A stretch of 64,000 nucleotides of DNA from Dryocola sp032051265. Lineage in GTDB: Bacteria; Pseudomonadota; Gammaproteobacteria; Enterobacterales; Enterobacteriaceae. Below the pieces are notes generated by a model. It saw only the letters and a list, made by a program, of their open reading frames with translations. It made no database searches and was not told where the DNA came from. The position numbers and the translations under genes are program-made. Positions 53,195 to 61,498 of this stretch are shown piece by piece (the stretch's first letter is position 1; every line of letters begins with the position of its first letter). The stretch is taken from contig DAMBYU010000002.1 of the NCBI GenBank assembly GCA_032051265.1, positions 496,001 to 560,000 on the forward strand. Reading direction: 5' to 3'.

Positions 53195-53354
53195 AGATAC
53201 TTCCTCAATATATTTGGCCACTTAACGTGGCGAACGTGGTCTGTATTACAGAGCGTTTCTTATTTAGGCACTTAGGAGGAGACTCACGAAGAAGGGTATC
53301 TATTGTGAACTGCTTTACTAAAACTGCTTTCATAAGGTCTGTGTTGCAAACCGA
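53195..53354 (-). promoter_or_regulatory. cspA-type cold-shock mRNA leader
   Basis: On the minus strand the region starting near 53354 reads CGGTTTGCAACACAGACC and continues with an AAAGCAG block. The E. coli cspA leader begins with a similar cold box (GGTTTGACGTACAGACC) followed by AAAGCAG. The distance from here to the start codon (160 nt) also equals that of cspA (about 159 nt). A possible extended -10 (TG-n-TAAATG) lies just upstream. The rest of the gap to 53619 holds no ORF. Confidence 0.8.
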
Positions 53355-53619
53355 TGGCGCATTTACGCATGCCCTCATATATTAAGCAAGGATTATTTTC
53401 ACTTAAAGGATTCGGGTCTGGATGGCTAAGCGTCTGTAAGATAAGGGGAGAGGTTAAATTAGCCAAAAGAGTACGGCTGCGAGAAGGGATAAATTTTTAT
53501 TTTTCGCCCTATTAAGCGAAGCGGCAAATAAAGTATAAATGGCAAGAATAAGCTTTTATGACAAACCCCATCTCCCGTTAGCTCATAAAATAATATGGGG
53601 CAAATATTAAAGGATCGCT

Positions 53620-54117
53620 ATGAATAAGGTATCCCTGATTCCGGCTGGAAAACATCGCAACATTGTAGAGAATTTATTTAATTACTACGTTTACGATCTG
53701 GCAGAAACAGGCAAGTGGCCCTGTGGTGACGACGGGCGCTATAGCTATAGCCCATCGCTGCTCGATCCCCATTGGCTGCGGGACGATCACTGGCCCTGGC
53801 TGATTTATTATTGTGGCGAACTGGCCGGTTTCTGCTTGCTTAGGCGCTATCCATTAAACCTGGCGCGATACGATATCGATCAGTTCTTCGTGCTAAAAAA
53901 ATTTAAGGGTCAGGGTATCGGGAAGGCGGCGTTTCACGAGGCAGTTACCAGAATGCCCGGACTGTGGCAAACGCGAGTCCTGTTAGAAAACAAGCCTGCT
54001 CAGCAATTTTGGCGCTCGGCTATCGGTTCGCTGACAAAGGGCAACTATCAGGAAGCAATATTACCTGACGGCGACCTGGCGATGCTGTTTTTTCATTACC
54101 AGACCCCTGCTGCGTAA
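53620..54117 (+). CDS. GNAT family N-acetyltransferase
   Basis: A 165-aa protein with the acetyl-CoA loop KFKGQGIGKAAFHE at about residues 93-106. The acceptor substrate is unknown. AAAGGAT precedes the ATG. It converges on the LysR gene with 12 bp between. Confidence 0.82.
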   Translation: MNKVSLIPAGKHRNIVENLFNYYVYDLAETGKWPCGDDGRYSYSPSLLDPHWLRDDHWPWLIYYCGELAGFCLLRRYPLNLARYDIDQFFVLKKFKGQGIGKAAFHEAVTRMPGLWQTRVLLENKPAQQFWRSAIGSLTKGNYQEAILPDGDLAMLFFHYQTPAA

Positions 54118-54129
54118 TTCATGCCCGCT

Positions 54130-55089
54130 CTAAACCTGAACATCTTTCCCCTTCCTCATCGGAGGCCTTGTGCCGGTAAGAGCGGGCATCACTTCTTTCA
54201 TCAGTTCAATAAATTTTCGCAGGCGGGCTGGATAATAGCTGGCGTAAGGATAAAGCAGATAAACTGGCAGCGGCGCGGACTGCCAGTCTGGCAGCACATG
54301 CTGCAATGCGCCCTCTTCCAGATCCGTTTTAACCACCCAGGAAGAAACCATGGCGGCCCCAAGCCCGTTCAACGCCGCCTTACGTACCGCATAAAGACTG
54401 TCGGTACTGAGTCGTGGGGAGATATCAAAGCGGAAAGGTTCGCCGCGAGCCGTATGGTAAAGCGTCACTTCATTGCGATAAAAAGTGTTCAGCGCAATCC
54501 ACGGCAGGCGCGCCAGAGAAGCCACCTCTTTTACCGGGAGATTGCCTGCCAGCAATGAAGGGGCGACGACGACGATGCGCGGCACTTCTGCAAGCAATAC
54601 CGCCACTACGTTGGGATCGGTAACCGGCCCGACATGAATCGCGCAGTCAACGCCTTCGGGAATAAAATCTGGCGAATGGTCGTTAAGGATCCACTCAATG
54701 CTTATCTGCGGATAGCGCTGAAGATAATCCCCCAGCGGCCCGATGAGCTGATCCTGACCAAAAGCATGCGGCGCGCGAACACGCAGCACGCCGACGGGTT
54801 CATCCCGTACCCCGCTCACCTCATCCTCCATGAGCTGCCAGTGCTCAATGAGCCTGCGCGCATGCTGATAGCAGCGCTCGCCGTCATCCGTCAGCTTCAT
54901 GCTGTGCGTTGTGCGCTGAATTAACTTTACGCCAAGCGTTTGCTCCAGCATTTGCAGACGGCGGCTGATGGTCGGCTGCGACGTTCCCAGTTGTGCGGCC
55001 GCAGCAGAAAGACTGCCGCTTTCAACAATGCGCACAAACGTTTGCAGGATGGTTATACGATCGCCTGAGGAGCTGTTATTTTTCTTCAT
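54130..55089 (-). CDS. LysR-family transcriptional regulator
   Basis: A 319-aa LysR protein: winged HTH at about residues 10-70 (VRIVESGSLSAAAAQLGTSQPTISRRL) and an effector-binding domain. It is divergent from an MFS exporter gene with 95 bp between, the usual layout of a regulator and its target. The in-frame extension to 55164 is rejected because the ATG at 55089 begins the normal N-terminus. Confidence 0.88.
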   Translation of the reverse strand: MKKNNSSSGDRITILQTFVRIVESGSLSAAAAQLGTSQPTISRRLQMLEQTLGVKLIQRTTHSMKLTDDGERCYQHARRLIEHWQLMEDEVSGVRDEPVGVLRVRAPHAFGQDQLIGPLGDYLQRYPQISIEWILNDHSPDFIPEGVDCAIHVGPVTDPNVVAVLLAEVPRIVVVAPSLLAGNLPVKEVASLARLPWIALNTFYRNEVTLYHTARGEPFRFDISPRLSTDSLYAVRKAALNGLGAAMVSSWVVKTDLEEGALQHVLPDWQSAPLPVYLLYPYASYYPARLRKFIELMKEVMPALTGTRPPMRKGKDVQV

Positions 55090-55184
55090 ACGTAAAGTGT
55101 ATAACAGTTTTACCTCTGCGGGGGCTACAGCTTGATGCCGGAAACGACAAGAATGGCCGCACATTCACCCGTTCGGAGCGAGCC

Positions 55185-56399
55185 ATGAGCCAGCTTTCAT
55201 CATTACCAGGCGTAAACACAGCCGCGGACAACGCGCTGTCGAGCAAAAGTATTTTTCTCCTGGCCGCAGGCGCCGGGATTAGCGTTGCCTCCATCTATTA
55301 CAGCCAGCCGATGTTAGGCATTATCGGCGCCGCCTTTAAGGCAGGCGTCAGCGATATCGGGCTGGTGCCTATGCTGACGCAAATCGGCTATGCGCTTGGT
55401 ATTCTTCTGCTCGCCCCGCTGGGCGACCGTTTCGATCGCCGTCGTATCATTCTGCTGAAAGGTTCGCTGTTATCCCTCACCTTACTGCTTTGCGGCCTCG
55501 CCGCTTCCTGGCCTCTGTTGCTGCTTAGCAGCCTGGCTATTGGGCTGGCCGCTACCGTTGCACAAGATATTATTCCCGCCGCCGCAACGCTTGCTCCGGA
55601 GAGTAGCCGGGGAAAAACGGTCGGCATGGTGATGACCGGGCTGCTGGCTGGTATCTTGCTGTCACGCGTGTTCAGCGGCGTGGTGGCCGAACTTTTCGGC
55701 TGGCGCAGCGTGTATGCTATTGCCGCTGCGGGCATGTGGATCGTTACGTTGACTCTATGGCGCGTGCTGCCCTCTTTCAAACCTGAAACGACGCTGCGCT
55801 ATCCTGCGCTGCTGCTCTCTCTGGGCAAGCTGTGGATGAGCTATTCAGCCCTGCGCCGCGCCGCGTTGGCGCAAGGCCTGCTGTCGGTTGCCTTCAGCGC
55901 CTTCTGGTCAACGCTTGCGATCATGCTCGCAGAACGTTATCAGCTGGGAAGCGCGGTAGCCGGTGCTTTTGGCCTGGCGGGTGCTGCAGGGGCGCTTGCT
56001 GCTCCGCTGGCAGGCACGCTGGCGGACCGTCGCGGCGCAAACTTTGTCACCAAAGTTGCCTCGGCTATTGTGGTGATTTCATTCGCCCTGATGTTTATTC
56101 TGCCGCTGTTGCCGGCGCCTGCCCAACTCGCGGTAATTGTATTAAGCGCGATAGGGTTCGATCTTGGCATTCAGGCGTCGCTGATTGCGCACCAGACGAT
56201 TATTTATGCCATTAATCCGGCAGCCCGTAGCCGCCTGAACGCGATTATGTTCACCGTGGTGTTTATCGGCATGGCGGCAGGCGCGGCGCTGGGAAGCACA
56301 GTGCTGGAAAACGTTGGCTGGTCGGGCCTGGTCGCCCTGGCAACCCTTGCCGCAGCGGGCGGGCTGGCCATTCGTTTAATGACGCGTGCAGACAAATAG
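55185..56399 (+). CDS. MFS transporter, drug-exporter type
   Basis: A 404-aa major facilitator with 12 predicted membrane helices. The loop 2-3 motif reads PLGDRFDRRRIIL, and the exporter-type motif C region is GLLAGILLSRVFSGVV. The substrate is unknown. The start at 55185 has GGAG upstream; the frame is open further out to 54993, but that reaches into the LysR gene. Confidence 0.87.
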   Translation: MSQLSSLPGVNTAADNALSSKSIFLLAAGAGISVASIYYSQPMLGIIGAAFKAGVSDIGLVPMLTQIGYALGILLLAPLGDRFDRRRIILLKGSLLSLTLLLCGLAASWPLLLLSSLAIGLAATVAQDIIPAAATLAPESSRGKTVGMVMTGLLAGILLSRVFSGVVAELFGWRSVYAIAAAGMWIVTLTLWRVLPSFKPETTLRYPALLLSLGKLWMSYSALRRAALAQGLLSVAFSAFWSTLAIMLAERYQLGSAVAGAFGLAGAAGALAAPLAGTLADRRGANFVTKVASAIVVISFALMFILPLLPAPAQLAVIVLSAIGFDLGIQASLIAHQTIIYAINPAARSRLNAIMFTVVFIGMAAGAALGSTVLENVGWSGLVALATLAAAGGLAIRLMTRADK

Positions 56400-56471
56400 T
56401 TTTGTCACGGGAACCGCAGGTTCCCGTTTCTTTCAAACGATAATGCTTGCCCTTGTAACCAGGATTCATTA

Positions 56472-56487
56472 CTGTATATAAATACAG
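56472..56487 (+). promoter_or_regulatory. LexA (SOS) box upstream of msgA
   Basis: CTGTATATAAATACAG preceded by TA matches the LexA consensus TACTGTATATATATACAGTA closely. It ends 19 bp before the msgA ATG, where it would cover the promoter. Confidence 0.92.
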
Positions 56488-56506
56488 CTTTATGGAAGGT
56501 TTATGA

Positions 56507-56749
56507 ATGTACGTTGAACTGGTTTATGACAAACGAAACGTGGCCGGTCTGCCGGGTGCAAATGAGAAGATCCTTGCTGAACTTACCCGTCGGATGTCCA
56601 CCCTGTTTCCCGATGCCGAAGTGAGAGTGAAGCCCATGCAGGCCAACGCCGTTAACAGCGACTGCACCAAGAGCGAAAAGGAAAGGATCAACCGTCTGAT
56701 TGAAGAGATGTTTGACGAAGCCGATTTCTGGCTGGTTACCGAGGAATAG
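56507..56749 (+). CDS. msgA: DinI-like protein MsgA
   Basis: An 80-aa acidic DinI-family protein; recalled Salmonella MsgA matches along its length (VELVYDKRNV, GLPGA, FPDA, VKPMQAN, NSDCTK-EKER). DinI modulates RecA filaments, and msgA is required for macrophage survival in Salmonella. GGAAGG precedes the ATG; an out-of-frame ATG four bases earlier is ignored. The LexA box upstream implies SOS control. Confidence 0.9.
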   Translation: MYVELVYDKRNVAGLPGANEKILAELTRRMSTLFPDAEVRVKPMQANAVNSDCTKSEKERINRLIEEMFDEADFWLVTEE

Positions 56750-56751
56750 CC

Positions 56752-56826
56752 ATGAGAAAAACAACTATAGTCTTGATTGTGGTCGCAATCGTGGTCTGGT
56801 TAGCCAGTCAACAAGGCTGGATTTGA
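56752..56826 (+). CDS. yoaJ: YoaJ-like small membrane protein (24 aa)
   Basis: Two bases after the msgA stop there is an ORF reading MRKTTIVLIVVAIVVWLASQ and then QGWI. It is a single membrane helix and resembles recalled E. coli YoaJ (MKKTTI, VAIIVV, GW). A GAGGA site lies seven bases upstream, overlapping the end of msgA, so the two are co-transcribed. Function unknown. Confidence 0.75.
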   Translation: MRKTTIVLIVVAIVVWLASQQGWI

Positions 56827-56980
56827 AAGTAAAAGAGGGGAAGCGGTTTGAGACTGAGGCGAAACCTGCTCTAATTACGCATTGATAAATACAGGTATTT
56901 TCTTGCTTCATCCTTATAAACGCCTCCCTTTTGTGCCCCCGCTTTATGTTGAAAACTTTGGAAAATTTTGCGGTTTTATA

Positions 56981-58270
56981 TCAACCGCAGCATTTCTTAT
57001 GTTTCTTACCGCTTCCGCACGGGCAGAGGTCATTTCGCCCCACCACTACCGCCTCTTTATGCTTCTCCTGCGCCAGCCACTGCATAATCGCGGGCGTCGG
57101 ATATCCCTGATCTAACAATTCCCGCCAGACGTTCATATAGCGCGTAACATGCTGGAAAAAGTGTTTATAGCCGGCACAGAGGTAGTTATGCCCAGGATGC
57201 CCGGTAGGCGACACGGCAAAGCGGTGTTTTGGACAGCCGCCTTGACAGACAAAACGGTAATCGCAGCGACGGCAGTCGGGAGTTAACGTCTCCCGTTTCG
57301 CCTGACCGAACGCAATGGCCCGCTCGCTGTTATTCAGCTCCTGAATGCTGTGCTGGTGAATATTTCCCAGCAAATGCTCGGGATAGACAAAATGATCGCA
57401 GTTATACAGATCGCCATTCGACTCCAGCGCAAACGCGTGCCCACAGGTTTCCGCATGTACGCACAGTACTGGAGGCTGCCCCGTCCAGGCCGACAACGCG
57501 ACGTCAAACATCTGTACGTAGACGCGATCCACATCGCGACGGATCCATATATCAAAGATCTGGTTGAGAAACTCTCCATACTGCCACGAAGGTACCGTCC
57601 ACGAAGCAAGCGTTGCAGCACTCTCGCCCGGCATCACCAGGTTCAATACGGTTGACGCCTCCGTGCTTATTCTCTCAACCAGCGGAATAAACTGGATATA
57701 GCGGGAACCCGCCGCCAGCAAGAATTCATACACTTCCCGCGCGTGGCCAACGTTATGTTTCCCGACCACCGTCAGGGTATTGAATTCGACCTGGTGCGCC
57801 CGCAGCAAAGCCATCGCCGCCATCACCTGCTCATGCGTTCCCTTTCCGGCGCGGTTGACGCGATACTGGTTATGCAGATGCGCCGGGCCGTCAATCGACA
57901 GGCCAATCAGGAACCCGTGTTCTGCAAAAAAGCGCGCCCACTCGTCATTCAGCAAAATACCGTTAGTTTGCAGAGAATGACCTATTCTCCTGCCGTTAGC
58001 ATATTTTTCACACAGTTCGACAACCCGATGAAAAAACGACAAGCCCATCATGGTCGGCTCGCCGCCCTGCCACGCAAAATTAACGTAGTCATCGCTTTGT
58101 GCGGCGATATGCTGCTGAATAAATTTCTCCAGCGTCTCATCGGACATACGCCAGTTCTTGTTCCGCTCAGGGTACAACGCCTCTTTTTCAAGGTAGAAGC
58201 AATAGGTACAATCAATATTACAAACCGAGCCGCTCGGTTTTGCCATTACGTGGCAACCCGTTACCGCCAT
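56981..58270 (-). CDS. Anaerobic sulfatase-maturating radical-SAM enzyme
   Basis: Oxidises the active-site Cys or Ser of a sulfatase to formylglycine. It has 429 aa with the radical-SAM cluster motif CNIDCTYC (Cys17, 21, 24), a SPASM domain with Cys clusters in CDHFVYPEHLLG and CRRCDYRFVCQGGCPKHR, and a C-terminal SEC-C zinc motif GRNDLCPCGSGKKHKKCC. The ATG at 58270 has AGGAG nine bases upstream. It is one base after the DUF202 stop and is the last gene of the operon that also encodes a Cys-type sulfatase. Confidence 0.93.
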   Translation of the reverse strand: MAVTGCHVMAKPSGSVCNIDCTYCFYLEKEALYPERNKNWRMSDETLEKFIQQHIAAQSDDYVNFAWQGGEPTMMGLSFFHRVVELCEKYANGRRIGHSLQTNGILLNDEWARFFAEHGFLIGLSIDGPAHLHNQYRVNRAGKGTHEQVMAAMALLRAHQVEFNTLTVVGKHNVGHAREVYEFLLAAGSRYIQFIPLVERISTEASTVLNLVMPGESAATLASWTVPSWQYGEFLNQIFDIWIRRDVDRVYVQMFDVALSAWTGQPPVLCVHAETCGHAFALESNGDLYNCDHFVYPEHLLGNIHQHSIQELNNSERAIAFGQAKRETLTPDCRRCDYRFVCQGGCPKHRFAVSPTGHPGHNYLCAGYKHFFQHVTRYMNVWRELLDQGYPTPAIMQWLAQEKHKEAVVVGRNDLCPCGSGKKHKKCCG

Positions 58271-58271
58271 G

Positions 58272-58619
58272 TCAGAAATCTCCTTTATCAATCAAATTGA
58301 TTACTGCTGGTAATGCCAGCGAGAGCGATACCAGACACAGCGCCGCGCTAATCAAACGCTTAGCCAGCACCGAAGAGGGCGTCGTGAGTGCTGCATCAAT
58401 AACAATCGTCTTCTGCCGGTGATAAGAGATCCCCACCAGCATCAGCGCCAGTATTGCACCAACGCCGCTTAGCGCACCAGAAACGATATCACCGCGGGAA
58501 AACGCAACGCGAACTGCCGCCAGTGAGAATATCAGAGTTGTGAACGCGGTTCTGTGCCAGGCGAGCGCGGTACGTTCCGGTTGCAGCCCCGGATCGCGGG
58601 AGCGTAAATCTTCGCTCAT
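58272..58619 (-). CDS. DUF202 inner-membrane protein (YidG-like)
   Basis: A 115-aa membrane protein with the DUF202 signature DPGLQPERTALAWHRTAF and three membrane helices. In E. coli yidG and yidH lie next to sulfatase gene yidJ and yidF, so this association is conserved. Its function is unknown. The start overlaps the upstream DUF202 stop as ATGA. Confidence 0.85.
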   Translation of the reverse strand: MSEDLRSRDPGLQPERTALAWHRTAFTTLIFSLAAVRVAFSRGDIVSGALSGVGAILALMLVGISYHRQKTIVIDAALTTPSSVLAKRLISAALCLVSLSLALPAVINLIDKGDF

Positions 58620-58960
58620 AACAGGATCAGGGTAGCCAGCGTCAGTAAAATCGCCGCCGCCAGGCCGCAGCTCAGCCAGAACAGTATCCGCGGGTAGGTC
58701 AGTGCGACATCGTTGCGCATGGCGCATTCATTGCACACCCAGCGTCGCCAGGCATACCAGGCCAGCACGGCGGCTGTCATACCAAGCGCGGCGACCAGCA
58801 GTTCTCGACATTCAGACGGTGCCAGATTAGGCGCTAGCTGATCGATGCCAATAGTTCCGGCCATAAAGGCCAACGCGGTGCGGATCCAGGCGAGAAAAGT
58901 ACGCTCATTAGCCAAAGAGAAACGGTAATCCGGGGCCTTCCCCTGCGATTTCCAGCTCAT
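58616..58960 (-). CDS. DUF202 inner-membrane protein (YidH-like)
   Basis: A 114-aa DUF202 protein with the motif SLANERTFLAWIRTALAFMAGTIG and three membrane helices. It is paralogous to the next gene and coupled to it and to the GntR gene by ATGA overlaps. Possibly a two-subunit membrane complex with it, but this is inference. Confidence 0.85.
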   Translation of the reverse strand: MSWKSQGKAPDYRFSLANERTFLAWIRTALAFMAGTIGIDQLAPNLAPSECRELLVAALGMTAAVLAWYAWRRWVCNECAMRNDVALTYPRILFWLSCGLAAAILLTLATLILL

Positions 58961-59682
58961 CGTTTATTCTCGACAATGTACTGATAACAGTTGGCAAGGT
59001 GCTTTGCGTAGCTAAATTCCACCAGATCGCCACGATCGTTATAGCCTTTGCGAGTTTTCACCAGAATGGGTTCAGCAGGACTGATTTGCAATATTTCGCA
59101 ATCGGCCGCTGTGGGCAGCTCTGCGGTAATGATGTCCTGATAGCTATCGATATTTTCATTGCGTTGCTCAAGCAGGCTATACAAGCCGCCGTCAAACGCC
59201 TCAAGCGTCAGGGACCCAAGACGAGGCGTCAGCCATATATAATTCACTTGGGCTGGGAGTTCATTTTCCCTGAAAATGGTGCGAATAAGCCGTTGGATTT
59301 TAGTCTTGTCTTCAAGCCCGAAAGCGCGGGCAACATCTTCTGGTGGCAACAGCGATTCCAGCGTCAGGTTTTTACGTGAGATTGGATGTTGCTGTTGGCC
59401 ATCTACAAGCCGGATACGGGTCTTGATGTCCTGTTTCTCAGAAGTGCTGATAACCATCGTACCAATGCCAGCCTGGCGTTTTACCAGCCCTTTCGCCGCC
59501 AGTTCCGCCAGCGCCCGCCGCGCCGTAATGCGGCTTACGCCAAAACGCTCTTCAAACTCGGCCTCTGTGGGCAAAACGTCGTTTTTTTTGTATTCCCCCG
59601 CTTTGAGGCGAGACAGCAGGATGTCGTATAACTGCGCATATAACGGTTTCGCGCCGCGAGAATAATCCAGTTCTTCTTTCAT
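58957..59682 (-). CDS. GntR/HutC-subfamily regulator of the sulfatase operon
   Basis: A 241-aa regulator: winged HTH at about 12-75 (LPTEAEFEERFGVSRITARRALAEL) and a UTRA domain that in this family binds phosphosugars or similar. The likely operator is the palindrome at 62945-62958 in front of the PTS gene. It is inside the operon and would regulate its own expression. GGAG lies eight bases upstream of the ATG. Confidence 0.88.
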   Translation of the reverse strand: MKEELDYSRGAKPLYAQLYDILLSRLKAGEYKKNDVLPTEAEFEERFGVSRITARRALAELAAKGLVKRQAGIGTMVISTSEKQDIKTRIRLVDGQQQHPISRKNLTLESLLPPEDVARAFGLEDKTKIQRLIRTIFRENELPAQVNYIWLTPRLGSLTLEAFDGGLYSLLEQRNENIDSYQDIITAELPTAADCEILQISPAEPILVKTRKGYNDRGDLVEFSYAKHLANCYQYIVENKR

Positions 59683-59700
59683 TCACTTCTACTCCTTTTT

Positions 59701-59722
59701 CCCGGCGGCTCGCGCCGCCGGG
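59701..59722 (-). other. G+C-rich hairpin between sulfatase and GntR genes
   Basis: CCCGGCGGC-tcgc-GCCGCCGGG is a perfect 9-bp stem in the 47-bp gap inside the operon. On the minus strand no T-run follows (AAAAAGGAG), so it is not a simple terminator. It may protect the upstream mRNA (PTS and sulfatase) from 3' decay and lower expression of the downstream genes. Confidence 0.65.
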
Positions 59723-59729
59723 ACACAAC

Positions 59730-61475
59730 TCAATCAAGACGCATTTCTAGTGCCATCTTATAATACACGCTCTGATGCTGCTCCTGCGGAACATCGTTCT
59801 GCACAAAATCCCACAGATTTTCCTGATTCCAGCTCGGATGACAGCGCGCTTTAAGCCGCTCCACCAGATTATGCTGGCCGTTGCCTTCGAGATGTTGCAG
59901 TAATGCATACAGCCCGTAGCGAACCTTTGGCGTAAACTCAGCCAGCTCCGGCAGCAGATGCGGATCACGCCCCAGCAGCTCGCTCTGCGCGTCGTCAAGG
60001 CCGTAGCGGGTGTACAATTCGCCAGGCGCATCGCTCTGTTCCATCATCACCACCATGCGATCCCGCAGGCGCCGCGCCACCTCAGCATCATGGCTCTGGG
60101 TCTGCTGCGAAGGATCCGCAGCAAGGTCGTATAAGCGATGACCAAAACGATCGGCATCGCGGGTCATGACGGATTCCGCAGGCACCTTCATCACCGGGCA
60201 GCCTTTGGTAAAATCAAACCCCGCATGCAGCGACATGTTCTGTAGCTCTGTTGGCGTAAAGCGGCGGTTGATGCGGGTTGGCATCAGCGTGTACTCATAC
60301 AGCTCGTCAATACCCTGAACGGTCGGCGAGCGCATATAAACGTAACGGCCATCGGTAATATTGACGTGGCAACCGTGGTAGCCAAACAGCGCATAATCGC
60401 GTACCGGTGTGTCATCGCGCAGCGCCGGAATTAACGATACGCCCTGCATATCCACCGGTTTTTCCAGTCCAAAGTAGTCCAGAAGCGTTGCCGGAATATC
60501 AATAGTTTGTGCCAGCGCCCGGCGGGATTCCCCCGCACAGGGGTAATCCGGATGCCACATAAAGAAGGGAATATTCGCCACTTCGTTATACAGCGGCATG
60601 ATATTTTTACCCCACCACTCATGTTCGCCCAGCAGGAAACCGTGATCGGTGTTGACGATAAGCATCGTATCCTGCCACAGGTCGTAACGATCCATATAGT
60701 CCAGCACGCGTCCAACGTAAGCGTCCACCATCGTCAGCAGCGCTTTGTAATAGTTCTGAATCGTACTTTTACGCTCTTCGCTTTCGGTCACAAAATAGTA
60801 AGGTGCCCAGCCGTCAAATTGCGCCGGATCGTCGATGCCATACATCCTGAGGTATTTTTCCGGCACAAAGAACGGTTCGTGCGGATCAAAACATTCCAGC
60901 TGTAAAAACCAGTTGTCGCAGGCGTGGTTGGTATCAATAAACGCCAGACCTTTATTGATTGTCCGCGCCAGATGATGATCCTCTTCGTTTTGCATAAACT
61001 GCACGTTAATCTGGTGCTGCACCCGGCTGGTAAGGCGCCGCTGTTTAATCTCTTCCGGTTCACCGGATTCATAACGGTATTCCGGTTTATCCACCACGCC
61101 TTTCCAGGCATCCCCTTCCTGGCCGCGGACAAATTCATAGGTGTTGTATCGTGAGTGGTAGGTCGCTCCACCGTCGCGCCAGTAGTGTTTATGGTCGGTT
61201 ACCAGATGCGTATGGATACCGCTTTTCTTCAGTAGCTCCGGCATTGAGTCATCGAAAGGCTCCAGCGGCGACCAGCCGCGGTGCAAAAAGTTATAGCGCC
61301 CGGTGTGCAATTCACGGCGCGCGGGCATACACGGCATGCTGCCGACATAGAAATTATCAAACCGCGCCGTTTTCTCTTTCAGCCGCTGAAAATTTGGCGT
61401 AATGGCGCTATCGCTTCCGTATGCGGACAGCAGACGTTTGTTCAGCGAATCGAACATCAGCATGATCGCTTTCAT
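59730..61475 (-). CDS. Sulfatase, formylglycine (Cys) type
   Basis: An alkaline-phosphatase-superfamily sulfatase of 581 aa. The modified Cys49 is in CMPARRELHTG, which fits C-x-P-x-R-x4-TG; metal-ligand positions are MLMFDS near the start and NTDHGFLLGEH. No signal peptide is present (MKAIMLMFDSLNKR), so a cytoplasmic location is inferred. E. coli YidJ is a relative but shorter (about 497 aa). Substrate unknown. It follows the PTS gene by 23 bp. The GGGAG site upstream is good. Confidence 0.92.
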   Translation of the reverse strand: MKAIMLMFDSLNKRLLSAYGSDSAITPNFQRLKEKTARFDNFYVGSMPCMPARRELHTGRYNFLHRGWSPLEPFDDSMPELLKKSGIHTHLVTDHKHYWRDGGATYHSRYNTYEFVRGQEGDAWKGVVDKPEYRYESGEPEEIKQRRLTSRVQHQINVQFMQNEEDHHLARTINKGLAFIDTNHACDNWFLQLECFDPHEPFFVPEKYLRMYGIDDPAQFDGWAPYYFVTESEERKSTIQNYYKALLTMVDAYVGRVLDYMDRYDLWQDTMLIVNTDHGFLLGEHEWWGKNIMPLYNEVANIPFFMWHPDYPCAGESRRALAQTIDIPATLLDYFGLEKPVDMQGVSLIPALRDDTPVRDYALFGYHGCHVNITDGRYVYMRSPTVQGIDELYEYTLMPTRINRRFTPTELQNMSLHAGFDFTKGCPVMKVPAESVMTRDADRFGHRLYDLAADPSQQTQSHDAEVARRLRDRMVVMMEQSDAPGELYTRYGLDDAQSELLGRDPHLLPELAEFTPKVRYGLYALLQHLEGNGQHNLVERLKARCHPSWNQENLWDFVQNDVPQEQHQSVYYKMALEMRLD

Positions 61476-61498
61476 TTTTTACTCTCCCTTGTCATCTC

